Shown here: positions 55,228-64,000 of the stretch, piece after piece
Layout of the letters: each line of letters starts with the position of its first letter
Numbering within the stretch: the first letter of the stretch is position 1
Source of the DNA: Tenebrio molitor
Taxonomy: Eukaryota; Arthropoda; Insecta; Coleoptera; Tenebrionidae
DNA length: 64,000 nt
Reading direction: 5' to 3'
Assembly (NCBI RefSeq): GCF_963966145.1
Contig: NC_091046.1
Span: 33,604,001-33,668,000 of the forward strand
Notes under the pieces: model-generated
Seen by the model: the letters and a program-made list of their open reading frames with translations, nothing else
The model's database searches: none
Told to the model about the DNA's origin: nothing
Position numbers and translations under genes: made by a program

Positions 55228-56940
55228 ATGGTTATAAAACCAACAGAAATTATTGTATTTATTGTCTCGCTAACAGCGTCATGTGAAAGTGGTCGAATTT
55301 TAGCCATCATGCCAACACCTTCCTACAGCCATCAAATTGTCTTTAATCCACTGTGGCTTCAACTGAATTCGAGAGGCCACCACGTTACACTTTTCACGAC
55401 AGATCCGATAAAAAACTCGAATTTATCAAACTTTCGACAAATAGATTGGAACTTCGCTTACAAGTTATGGCACGAGAAACACAACGTCAGCGATATTATA
55501 AATAATTTTAACAAAGACTTGGTGAAATGTTTAAATCAATACATGGAAATGATGAGTGATATTATAATTCAAGAACTGGAACATCCTGGCGTAAAGAGTA
55601 TTATAAACGATGAAAATGAACATTTTGATTTGGTAATAGCGGAATTTTTAATTCCTACGATGATAGCATTCAGTAAGAGATTTAATTGTCCTTTCATTGG
55701 AATATCGCCAATGGATATACCCAATTTTGTTCATGAAGCTTTGGGTAATCCGGTTTCACCAGCTTTGTTTCCGGACTTTATGTCACCCTTCGACGACCAA
55801 ATGAATTTTTTTGAAAGAGTTCTCAATACGTTCTATTACCTAGGAGGTAAATTATATTTCAGGTATTACTTTTATCCAAAAATGGATAAAATTGTGAAAA
55901 CATACTTTGGAAAGGATTATCCCAGGCTCGACGATATGCAACTTAACGTCAGCACGATTTTTTTGAATATTAATCCAATAATACACACTATAAAACCGCT
56001 AACAAGAAATATATTGGTAGTAGGAGGCGGTACACACTTTATGAAGGATGTTTCCTTGCCTCACGTAAGTCAACTTAAAAATGCAATAGATATTTTGGTG
56101 TAAATTAATTAATTGGTTTGTGTCAGGATATTCAAATGTTTTTGGATGAAGCTGAAGTCGGAGCTATTTATTTCAGTTTAGGAACCAACGTAAAAAGTAA
56201 AGATTTATCTGAAGGAACTAAACGAATTTTCTTGGAAACATTTTCCGAATTACCGTACAAAATATTATGGAAACTTGAAAGTGCTCATGTTACAACAAAT
56301 TCAAATATATTAATAAAACAATGGCTACCGCAACAGGCAATTTTAAGTAAGTAATCTTAAAAGAACCTACTAGTTTAACTGAAAAAAGTTAATTTCAGAA
56401 CATCCGAACATAAAACTTTTCATTACTCAAGGTGGACTTCAGTCGCTGGAAGAAGCAATTTATAATGCAGTTCCTATAATTGCTATGCCTGTTTACATAG
56501 ACCAGTATAGCAACGTAAGAAAAGTAATGCGAAAAGGGATAGGAAGGACACTCGATTTGGACAAATTGGAAAAACAGATCCTGCAAGAAAACATAAATGA
56601 AGTCGTAAATAACCAAAAGTATGTCGACTCATTGGAAAAACTAAACCTTAGCGATTTTTATTTCAGATACAAATATGCTGCGGAAAAATTATCAGCTTTA
56701 CTAAGAGAACAACCTTCCGGTTTAGAAGAAGCTATTAGACGGGCAGAATATGTCATGAAATATAAAGGAGCAAAATTTTTGAAACAAATAGACATACCTT
56801 TGTATCAGTACTTGTTGTTAGACGTATTTGCCACATTTTTATTGTTGGTTTGTATACTTACGTGTTTCTTGTATGTGTTTGTCACATTAATAGTGTCTTT
56901 CATAAAAGAGAAACGTAAGGATAAAACTAAGTTAGAATGA
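55228..56940 (+). CDS. UDP-glycosyltransferase (UGT)
   Basis: Three exons: 55228-56064, 56127-56346, 56399-56940, with gt-ag introns of 62 and 52 bp and matching phases, giving 532 residues. Upstream in-frame codons exist, but ATG 55228 (MVIKPTEIIVFIVSL) opens a signal peptide as in other insect UGTs. His35 in PTPSYSHQIVF is the expected catalytic base; FDLVIAEF follows in the acceptor domain. Exons 2-3 hold the UDP-sugar domain: IYFSLGTNVKS, WLPQQAIL, and the signature FITQGGLQSLEEAI..PVYIDQYSN. Near 485-518 is a C-terminal membrane span followed by a Lys-rich cytosolic tail (KEKRKDKTK), fitting ER type I topology. It should transfer sugar to small lipophilic substrates in detoxification. 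AATAAA at about 56988 serves as poly(A) signal. Intact. Confidence 0.93.
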
Positions 56941-57078
56941 GATTGTAATGAAACTGCGTTGTAAACAATTAAAAAGCTTATACTGTAATAAATGCAAAAT
57001 TTACAAAAAAAGGTACAACTTATAAAACAATAAATAAGTGTAGAAAATAAATATCAACAAATCTTTCAGTCATGCAAA

Positions 57079-57322
57079 TTACTCAAAAGACATGAGATTA
57101 CTAGGAAGAGGGGTTTGTTCCCCATTAGCTGCCTGTTGTAGATATCGGCACCACTTTTCGGCCAAACTTCTTGTTCCTGCTCTATATTTATAAATATTTC
57201 CTCTACTGTGATCAACTATTTGAAAACAATCTTGTTGAACACTGTTGTCTCCCAGAACTACTTGACAACCCATTAACGGTACCAATTTACAAGGTTCTCT
57301 CTTGAAGTCAGATCGCTGGTGC
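57079..57322 (-). CDS. RalGPS: RalGPS homologue, last exon (PH domain C-terminal half)
   Basis: Exon after an acceptor at 57323-57324, reading HQRSDFKREPCKLVPLMGCQ, CFQIVDHSRGNIYKYRAG, AEKWCRYLQQAA and ending PLPSNLMSFE then TAA (57079-57081). RalGPS proteins end with a PH domain finishing in a NLMTFE-like tail, so identity is well supported. The phase (two bases plus G) fits the exon at 59380-59553. RalGPS activates Ral GTPases through an N-terminal CDC25 domain, which lies outside this window. The gene is convergent with the UGT; stop codons are 138 bp apart. Confidence 0.85.
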
Positions 57323-57341
57323 CTGAAATTAAAATCATTTA

Positions 57342-58130
57342 TTATTATTATTATTGAATAAGTCAACTAACAGACTACTGTCCAAATAAACGTTGACTAA
57401 AACAGGAAAAATATGAACAGAGTTCAGCAACAGTCAGCTACAATTATTACTGCTGTCCCATGTCGGAAGATAGAGAAATGCCGGGAACCCACTTGCTCCA
57501 CGCCACGCGATACTACGCTACGCGACGGAAATGTGTGCAGAAATTTAACAAAGATTTGAATGCAATGCGTACTCATTTGTTCCCTGCTATCCGACAACAC
57601 GCCACACGACGTGGGACGACGTTTGCTCGATCCAACAGTCCAGACTTTTTAGTAAGCGTGTTGTCCCCCCTCTTTGCTTCTTCTGCCCCGCAGTAGAGAT
57701 TTTTATACAGGATGAGTGAAATTTTACCGCCCGATCGAAAACACCAACTTATTTAAAATTGTCAAAAAGTTCTGGAATTATTGTGTATCGCTGTAGAACA
57801 TTCTGTAAAATTTTTTTTTTTTTAAATGAAACAGGTAAATATTTTGTTTTAATTCAATAACTGCTACATTAATTTACATAATTTTTCACTGAGAGTCTTC
57901 AAATATTTAGGAAAAATTTGGTGTCACTGAAAATATCCCGGTTTTTGAGATAAATGCAAAATTTAGCTATCATTGATTAGTAAATTGAGCGGTCACTTCC
58001 ACAAAAGAGGTTGACATGGGTTATTTATGGTACCCTTTATGGACTTAAGAATTACTAGAATTGTTCTCAATACTCTAACACTGAATAAAAACGATGCCAA
58101 GTAAGCCGTTGCAATCGATCCAAATTACAC
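57342..58130. repeat. Interspersed repeat with internal insertion (in RalGPS intron)
   Basis: 57342-57480 and about 58090-58130 match consecutive parts of 23425-23620. The 600-bp insertion between them begins near 57480 and includes a CAGGATGAGTG mariner-like terminus at 57707. No gene recognised. Confidence 0.55.
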
Positions 58131-58434
58131 GATATATTGAAAGGATATTTACTGGAAGCAATTAACCATCCGAACGTATGTATTCAATGACAATTGTTCC
58201 AAAGACAATCTGATCAACTTGAAACACTCACAGTATCTGACCTTTTTGAAATTATGAACTAAAAGAAAAAGTAACGCGCGTGCTTTTTAACGAACTAGCC
58301 GAGTGGAATCAGGGAAATCAAAATTTGGCTACATACGTGAACTCAAATTATTTTCACTAAAGAGACACTTAATTTTCAGCGTAACTACAACTGATAGTTA
58401 AACTCGATACTTCCACACAAGAAGTTGTAACAAG

Positions 58435-59270
58435 TTGATTAAAATAATGAAAGTTAAACGAAAAATTATTGTTTATAAAAATAAGACAACAAATATAGTA
58501 AATGACAATTACAAATTATATTTTGATCGCACAGTTTTAACTGACATTCACATTCAGCTTAACAGACCAGACATTATTATTTTAAATAAACAACAAAAGC
58601 AAGCATATCTTTTAGATATAGCTGTTCCAAATTCACACAATATAACACAGACATATAAAGTCGGTACAGGTTGCAAAGAAGCAGGGAAAAAAAATTATGT
58701 TGGTAACATTTCTAGTAATTTACAACATTTATAGTTGGCGACGTTGGCGCTTCTTTCTTTCATGAGATTTGAAATCCCTGTCAAATTGATATAACGTTTA
58801 CAAGGAGAACGTTTAATACACATAATAACCTAAAAGTCAGTAATTTGACAGTGCCTTTGATAGTTAAAAAAGTGTAACTAGAATCCTGACGCACACGAAA
58901 CAAGTAACTGTTGCAGTCGTTGCAAACATCGTTACATTAGGCAAATTTCTCAATGTCAGTTGTTTCTTTGCAACCTGTACCGACTTTAATACAAAAATTA
59001 ATAAATATTTAGAACTCTCCGTTGCTATGAGAAATCTTTGGTGTTTAGAAAAAATTTCGATTTTACCATTTATAATTTCAGCAACAGGAATAGTACCGCA
59101 ATCTCTTTTTAAAAATTTAAAAATTTTGGCCTTAGAGAACACATTGGTGGTTGAAATTCAAAAAGGTATATTATTATACTCATGTCACATCGTGAGGAAA
59201 TTCCTTAACATTGACACAGAACATAAAACACAAAAAAGTCAAAATGTGGAGGCGAGACGCCGGTAATTAT
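58435..59270 (+). pseudogene. LINE ORF2 C-terminal remnant in RalGPS intron
   Basis: 58435-58734 reads LYFDRTVLTDIHIQLNRPDI and QAYLLDIAVPNSHNITQT; 59027-59266 reads FIISATGIVPQSLFKNLK and YSCHIVRKFLN. These are the last conserved blocks after the reverse transcriptase of a common insect LINE type. The part between is frame-broken. The tail at 59270-59375 (GCCGCCGGGTGGAGGTGGGA) is typical of a LINE 3' end. Sense strand is opposite to RalGPS. Confidence 0.65.
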
Positions 59271-59379
59271 GTTGATAAGCACTGCACTATTACTTGATAG
59301 TATTATCCGTAATAGTGTATGTACTCCGGCAAAATTGCCGTGCCGCCGGGTGGAGGTGGGATAGTAAAAATCCTCTTAC

Positions 59380-59553
59380 CCTTTGAAGGATTTTGGTGAG
59401 AAATAAACTAGCGATGTGGTCCAAATTTGTAGCCAATAACGCTGCCAGGAGGTTACAGTGGGTTTACGTCCTTCTTTTAATACAGTCTTTCTTCGAACAC
59501 AACCTTGCATTGTGCAGATTTGATCTTCTGTGTTCAGAGAATCATCTGCCAAC
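59380..59553 (-). CDS. RalGPS: RalGPS homologue, penultimate exon (PH domain N-terminal half)
   Basis: 174 bp between acceptor (59554-59555) and donor GTAAGAGG (59379 downward). Reads LADDSLNTEDQICTMQGCVR, RKTVLKEGRKPTVTSWQRYW and LVYFSPKSFKG. MQGCVRRKT.LKEGRKPTV.SW matches the start of the RalGPS PH domain. It splices in phase to the exons on both sides. Confidence 0.9.
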
Positions 59554-59863
59554 CTGTAATATCCAAATGATTCATTAAATACTCAAAGGATAAAAGAGTA
59601 GATTCTTAATGTCATCTAAATATTCCAATTTTGATTTATTTATGTATGTATCATAAAATTTAGTAAAGCTTTATACTGCTAGTAAATCATACAAATGCAC
59701 CTGTTACCTTTTTTTAAGGGAATAGTCAAGTCTACCAAATTTCCGTGCAAAAAGTCTAAATACATGTTCTTTCAATTTACGCAGCAGGTTTGTCTTTGCT
59801 TTTTCAACTTAGAGTGAAATAAAAAATATGTTGCGCTTAATGAGTCACAACGCAAAAAATAAC

Positions 59864-60263
59864 TTTTTTATTATACCTGAATCATAATCCCTGTTTTTGA
59901 CACTAAAATGCGTGCGAAAAAGGGCCTTTAAAACAAACACTTAAAGCTTTAAGGGTTGCTTAGGTAACAACAAATTCACCTACATTTTGAACAATGATAA
60001 ATAGACATTTATATACAATTTATGATAGCAACGAAACAACAACAATTGACCATTTCTATATCAACGATATAGATTACTTCGGAAAAGGTATTTCAATTTA
60101 CTTTTTTTGTTATAATTTTCAGATTTTAGTGCAGGTATAATAAAAAATAGCGTATGATACACGTTTATAAGGGCCTTTAAAGCACTTGCGACGTTAAAAG
60201 CACTCCGCTACTCGTCGCGCGTGCTTTAAAGGCTTCCTTATAAACTTGTATCATAATATACTA
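59864..60263. mobile_element. Composite TIR + hairpin module (family 6, copy 2)
   Basis: Same organisation as 49434-49854: ends TTTTTATTATACCTG and CAGGTATAATAAAAAA (about 60132-60147), then hairpin TAGCGTATGATACACG..TTGTATCATAATATACTA. The segment is diverged but keeps GGTTGCTTAGGTAAC (59954-59968). Confidence 0.85.
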
Positions 60264-60550
60264 TTTTCAAATTTTAACAATAATGCGTCACTTTCAAAAT
60301 TGACTGAAGTTTCGAAACATCACTCTTTCGCGATTCATGATAGAAAATGTATTCCAATACTAGTAACAAAAAAAAAATCAATTTTGCTTTTGTTTCTTGG
60401 GGAATTACAGATTGTACTGCGTTTTCTACCGCCTCTTCGATATCACTTGGTACAGTTAATTTCAAAATTATAGAGTACACCTAATTTTCTACAGTGCGAA
60501 ATGCACTTACATTTTTTTGTCAATGATCAATGTCAATTTTGACAAACAAA

Positions 60551-60670
60551 ATGCCTAATCTAACCGAAAACGCGAAAGTGCTCATTCTTTCTAAATTAGA
60601 AGAAGGGTGGTCGATCCGGAGGGTAGCCCAGAACTATAACATGGCGAAGAGCACTGTAGAGAGGATAAAA
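60551..60670 (+). pseudogene. Tc1/mariner-type helix-turn-helix fragment
   Basis: MPNLTENAKVLILSKLEEGW and SIRRVAQNYNMAKSTVERIK form the first HTH of a Tc1-like transposase; afterwards the frame loses similarity. Only about 40 codons remain. Confidence 0.65.
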
Positions 60671-60960
60671 CAGACAATATTATGGTGTTCTAAAATATCA
60701 GCGACATTTTATGTTGTCAAAGTTACCTAACCTATATAAAAAATATGACTCTCAAATTTCAAAAAGGCATCTTTACATATGGAAAAAACTGTAATAAATC
60801 CACTTCTTGATTTTTGAGGTGTAGGTACTCGATAATTTTGAAATTAACTGTACATCACAACTTCAACGAAATTCTTTGGTTTAGACCCGCTTCGTTCGTC
60901 TCATAAACACCTCATTACACAAAGTGAAGCATTTCCTAACTGGTTACATAAATACATACA

Positions 60961-61144
60961 TATATCGAACGATCAAATTAATTTGTAATAGAGTCATCCA
61001 TGAATCCGAAAACATATGTCGTTACTTGAACTTCACGCTGCAATAATAAACACAGGTTAGATCTAGACATATCAGTCGCAAAAGACATACGGATTCAAAT
61101 CCTTGGTTTGACTTGATTACAAATTTATTTGATCGCTCGATATC
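60961..61144. mobile_element. Short MITE with ATATCGAACGATCAAA ends
   Basis: About 28 bp at the left (TATCGAACGATCAAATTAAT) is inverted at the right (ATTTATTTGATCGCTCGATA) with few mismatches; 184 bp in total. Confidence 0.7.
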
Positions 61145-61499
61145 TGGTTTCTACTACTTAAAAAAAAACTCTAAAGCTCACTCTTTTTAGTGGGTAATAT
61201 ACCTGTTTATGGTAATAACGAGAAAAAGTTAACATCTTCAAAAAAATGCAGTAGTGTGTCATTATTTTCCTCTGACGTTATGCAAATATGTACATACATG
61301 CACGGAAATACCCCAATGATAAGAATGCATTGAAAACAAATGAAGTTGTCTCGCTTTAAAAACTAAAAATTGCAGACAGTCGTAGAAAAAATATACAATA
61401 TAGTGTCATTTTTTTCTTCACTCATGGGATTGCCGCACTCGCCAATGGCTTCCCATTCATCACAAAAGTCCTATAAATTATTATATATTTTAATACGAC

Positions 61500-61743
61500 G
61501 TATAGTTTGGCAAAAGATATTCTGAACGCTGGCAATTATCTGTATTTAACTTTCTGGGTCGTTTACAACATCATAAACAACCCTCACTGCAAAAGCAGTA
61601 GACCCCGACAAAGCTGTCCAGGTCCAGCGGCCCAAAAGGAACTTAATACTTTTACAACATTGCCTGTAAACCTATTGTAAAGGACCCAAAAAGTTAAATA
61701 CGGATAATTGCCTGCGTTCAGAATATCTTTTGTCAAACTATAC
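61500..61743. mobile_element. MITE with about 60-bp TIRs
   Basis: GTATAGTTTGGCAAAAGATA and the next 40 bases (TTCTGAACGC, GGCAATTATC, GTATTTAACTTT, TGGGTC) recur inverted at the right end with a few mismatches. Total 244 bp; non-coding; in a RalGPS intron. Confidence 0.85.
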
Positions 61744-62271
61744 ATTTCCCTACAAGTTTTTACATATTTTTCCTTTTTTTCTGGTCTGAATTCAAAAATT
61801 CAACCGAAACTAGCAAACACATTACAATGTGCAGCTACGAAGTGGGACGCGTTTTATATCATACACAAAAATAATTTAAACCTGTTCAAACCTAAATGGT
61901 ATTATCTTATGAAGATATTATTTTTCAAATTTAAGGCTTCTAGAAAATTACTTTATTTTGTTCTTCATAAATATTGGGGGTTTTTATATATTTAAAGATA
62001 AATAACCAAGAATATGTATACTTCTATTGGGGTGCCAACTGTGTGGGTAGGATAGAGTTAAAATTTGAAAATTTTCAGTGCTGCCCAAGCAAACTGTTTC
62101 CTTTAATTCTTTTGTAAACTATTAACATTTGTATAGGCAAGCTGGATTTTTGCCTTCTTTTAACACGTACTACCTCGGGTTAAAATATCTGCACAACTTT
62201 CAAAATCAGACTGTATCTCGTTTTTCTCCCCCTTAAAAAATGATACACGGAGGTATCTCAACTGTACAGCT

Positions 62272-62610
62272 GCGGAATTAAAATTTCGGGCACTATTGTC
62301 AGTGTCATTATATAAACTCTAAAACAACCTTTACGTTAATAACCTTATTTTTTACTCTTGTCATATTTTTGTCTTTTTGGCATTCAAAAATTGTCATTTG
62401 TGGCATAATAACGGGTATATAGGCAACATATCAAAGCGATGATTTAATTACACTCAGTGCAACTAACTGAAATCTCAAAATTCAAAATTGATTGGGTGAC
62501 TGACACAGAAAAGTTTAATTTTTGAATGTCAGTCATGATGACAGTAGAAGGTGCTTTACAGAGATTTTGTTGAAGTGACAGAAAAATAGTGCCCGAAATT
62601 TTAATTCCGC
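62272..62610. mobile_element. MITE with perfect 26-bp TIRs and 12-bp flanking repeat
   Basis: GCGGAATTAAAATTTCGGGC plus CACTATT is exactly inverted at the right end. AACTGTACAGCT (62260-62271) before it and AACTGTGCAGCT (62611-62622) after it look like a 12-bp target duplication with one mismatch, longer than for most DNA transposon superfamilies. Confidence 0.8.
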
Positions 62611-62653
62611 AACTGTGCAGCTACTTGAACATGAAATTTTTTTAAACAACTAC

Positions 62654-62842
62654 CTCGTAAGCAGGGTACAATTTTCCGCTGTACTTTGTGATGCTTGTAA
62701 CGGTAAATCGATCGTAGGAGAAGATAAGTCGCCATGAAGTAAATGTAAATTTCTTGAGGAATCTTCCAGTTCGGAATCATCTAACAAATGTAAAGTCTTG
62801 GGAAGTTCTTTGGGATCAAAATTGCCGACTTGATGTGACTTA
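62654..62842 (-). CDS. RalGPS: RalGPS homologue, linker exon
   Basis: 189 bp between acceptor (62843-62844) and donor GTAGTTG. Reads KSHQVGNFDPKELPKTLHLL, DDSELEDSSRNLHLLHGDLS and AENCTLLTR. Fits the low-complexity linker between the CDC25 and PH domains. Phase: one base completes the previous codon and AG is carried to the next exon (AG+G, Arg), which matches 59380-59553. Confidence 0.75.
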
Positions 62843-63012
62843 CTAAAAATGCTGCGAACATAAACACCAATTAAATTTAACTTGTTTAGTTTATGTTACA
62901 AACGAAGTGGTCAAAATCAATATTCATTGTTAAATGTGGATGTCAAGGTTCATAGTTAAATTCAAAGAATCTCCACTGTTGCGTGCACACTAAATATCCT
63001 GACAACAATTAA

Positions 63013-63413
63013 GGATGAACTGGAGTAACAAACTCAGCAAAAAGTTGCGGAATTCTTATAATGCTATGAAACGTTTATTACGAGAAATCAATATTTGAAA
63101 AAATAGTTTTTAATTTTTGGAAACGAATTGTAATGAGTTGCAAGTAAATTTTGTGTTTATTCTCTTGATATTTAGTTAATTTAAGAAAAATTGGACTTTT
63201 TGAAATATTTTTTTTATCAATTTTTATGCGACCATTGCTCCATTTCTCATAAGAACACGTGTAAAATATCCCGAAACTTTAAAAGGTAATAACTTTAAAA
63301 TTCCTCGACCAATTTTTTTTTAAATTTGGCACAGTACTTTAGAATGGATGAAAGGACTATTGTACCAATTTTAAGCAAATTTCGCCATTTTTCAATGTTA
63401 CTCCAGTTCATCC
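63013..63413. mobile_element. TTAA-flanked MITE, copy 2 (without the module)
   Basis: Inverted copy of 48795-49946 with ends GGATGAACTGGAGTAAC and TTAA at 63009-63012 and 63414-63417. Provides the empty site for the module at 49434-49854. Confidence 0.85.
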
Positions 63414-63960
63414 TTAAGTCTATCAGTACAAGTTTCAATTGTTACCTAAAGTATGTTTTAATTATTTTTACGGGGTACCTAAATTAGTATGCACGATACA
63501 AGTGAAATTATGTAGACTTGAAAATTCACAGTCAATAATCAAAGCAAAAAAAAATCCAGCGGAGCTTCTCTCAAAAAAATAATACTCATCGTATGCATTG
63601 TGTGAATATAAGAAATGAACGACAAAAAAAATCTGATCTATTTCTATTTTAGGCCGCCATTACCATTTACTTATTTATTTGTAGTTACCAATTATTATCT
63701 CAGTGCTCGTACACATCAACATTCCCTACCAAACACCACTGACGTGTAGTTACAGTTACAAAAACACAGTTTTTTTTAAGATGCAATAAACAATTTCAAG
63801 TAAAATTTAACATGAATTGTCTACGATCACCTCACTTCTCCACAGAAGCGTCATTAGTCCGCATTCTCCTGGACAGAAAGCACTCAGGTGACCACCGCTG
63901 CATGCAATATGTATATCTACTTATGGTTCAAGCAAGGCTTCAAACATTTCAAGCACTTAC

Positions 63961-64000
63961 CCCCAGGGTAGCACCACAGAGGGATACCCTGCTTTGTGGA
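63961..64000 (-). CDS. RalGPS: RalGPS homologue, partial exon at window edge
   Basis: Ends at a strong donor, GTAAGTG (63960 downward). In the phase required by the next exon it reads HKAGYPSVVLPWG. Only 40 bp are visible; assignment rests on the donor, strand and phase. Confidence 0.45.

Noticed and set aside
58864..59142. 92-codon minus-strand frame
   Set aside because: Antisense shadow of the LINE C-terminal remnant.
63838..63905. Possible extra RalGPS exon (minus strand)
   Set aside because: Open in one frame, but the donor is weak (GTGATC) and the phase does not join the next exon.

Overview
The window is AT-rich eukaryotic DNA, most likely from an insect and perhaps a beetle. Evidence: two host genes with short canonical gt-ag introns, a COX6C-like reading frame, and a dense set of transposons of kinds common in arthropods (BEL/Pao, Ty3/gypsy, copia, Transib, hAT, mariner/Tc1, Harbinger, tyrosine-recombinase elements). 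The species call is inference. No tRNA, rRNA or CRISPR was found.

Host genes sit mainly at the right end. An apparently intact UDP-glycosyltransferase gene (three exons, 55228-56940, +) runs tail to tail into the last four exons of a RalGPS homologue (Ral exchange factor with a C-terminal PH domain, minus strand, 57079 to beyond 64000). A COX6C-like frame lies at 27177-27416. Nearly everything else is transposon-derived.

1-3.5 kb: a LINE ORF1 remnant split by a SINE with a 33-bp target duplication, then a long foldback repeat. 3.5-12.4 kb: a minus-strand gypsy remnant (short LTR, integrase pieces) invaded by TIR elements. 12.4-17.3 kb: an unnamed transposase-like pseudogene and Crypton-like tyrosine-recombinase remnants. 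18.6-24.7 kb: an exact 650-bp tandem duplication and several composite hairpin-plus-TIR modules. 25-27.4 kb: a second unnamed transposase-like pseudogene, a mariner fragment and the COX6C-like frame. 28-31.4 kb: the 5' end of a gypsy-like element with a tRNA-Lys-type primer site and a 2.2-kb LTR holding 28 tandem hairpin repeats. 32.2-35.9 kb: BEL/Pao and gypsy pol remnants. 36.8-45 kb: Myb-like and HARBI1-like fragments beside a copia element, which itself carries a Transib (RAG1-related) element with RSS-like ends and a palindromic MITE. 45-47.2 kb: tyrosine-recombinase pieces and more hairpin modules. 47.25-53.9 kb: a four-deep nest of DNA transposons with a nearly intact hAT. 54-64 kb: the host genes, with small TIR elements in their introns and flanks.

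The two observations most worth following are (1) a recurrent architecture, seen about nine times with at least five unrelated cores, in which a hairpin of about 65-140 bp bounded by TAGTATATTA-like ends abuts a TIR-bounded segment, and (2) the Transib element, whose ends read heptamer CACAGTG, 23-bp spacer, then a nonamer-like ACAAAA.
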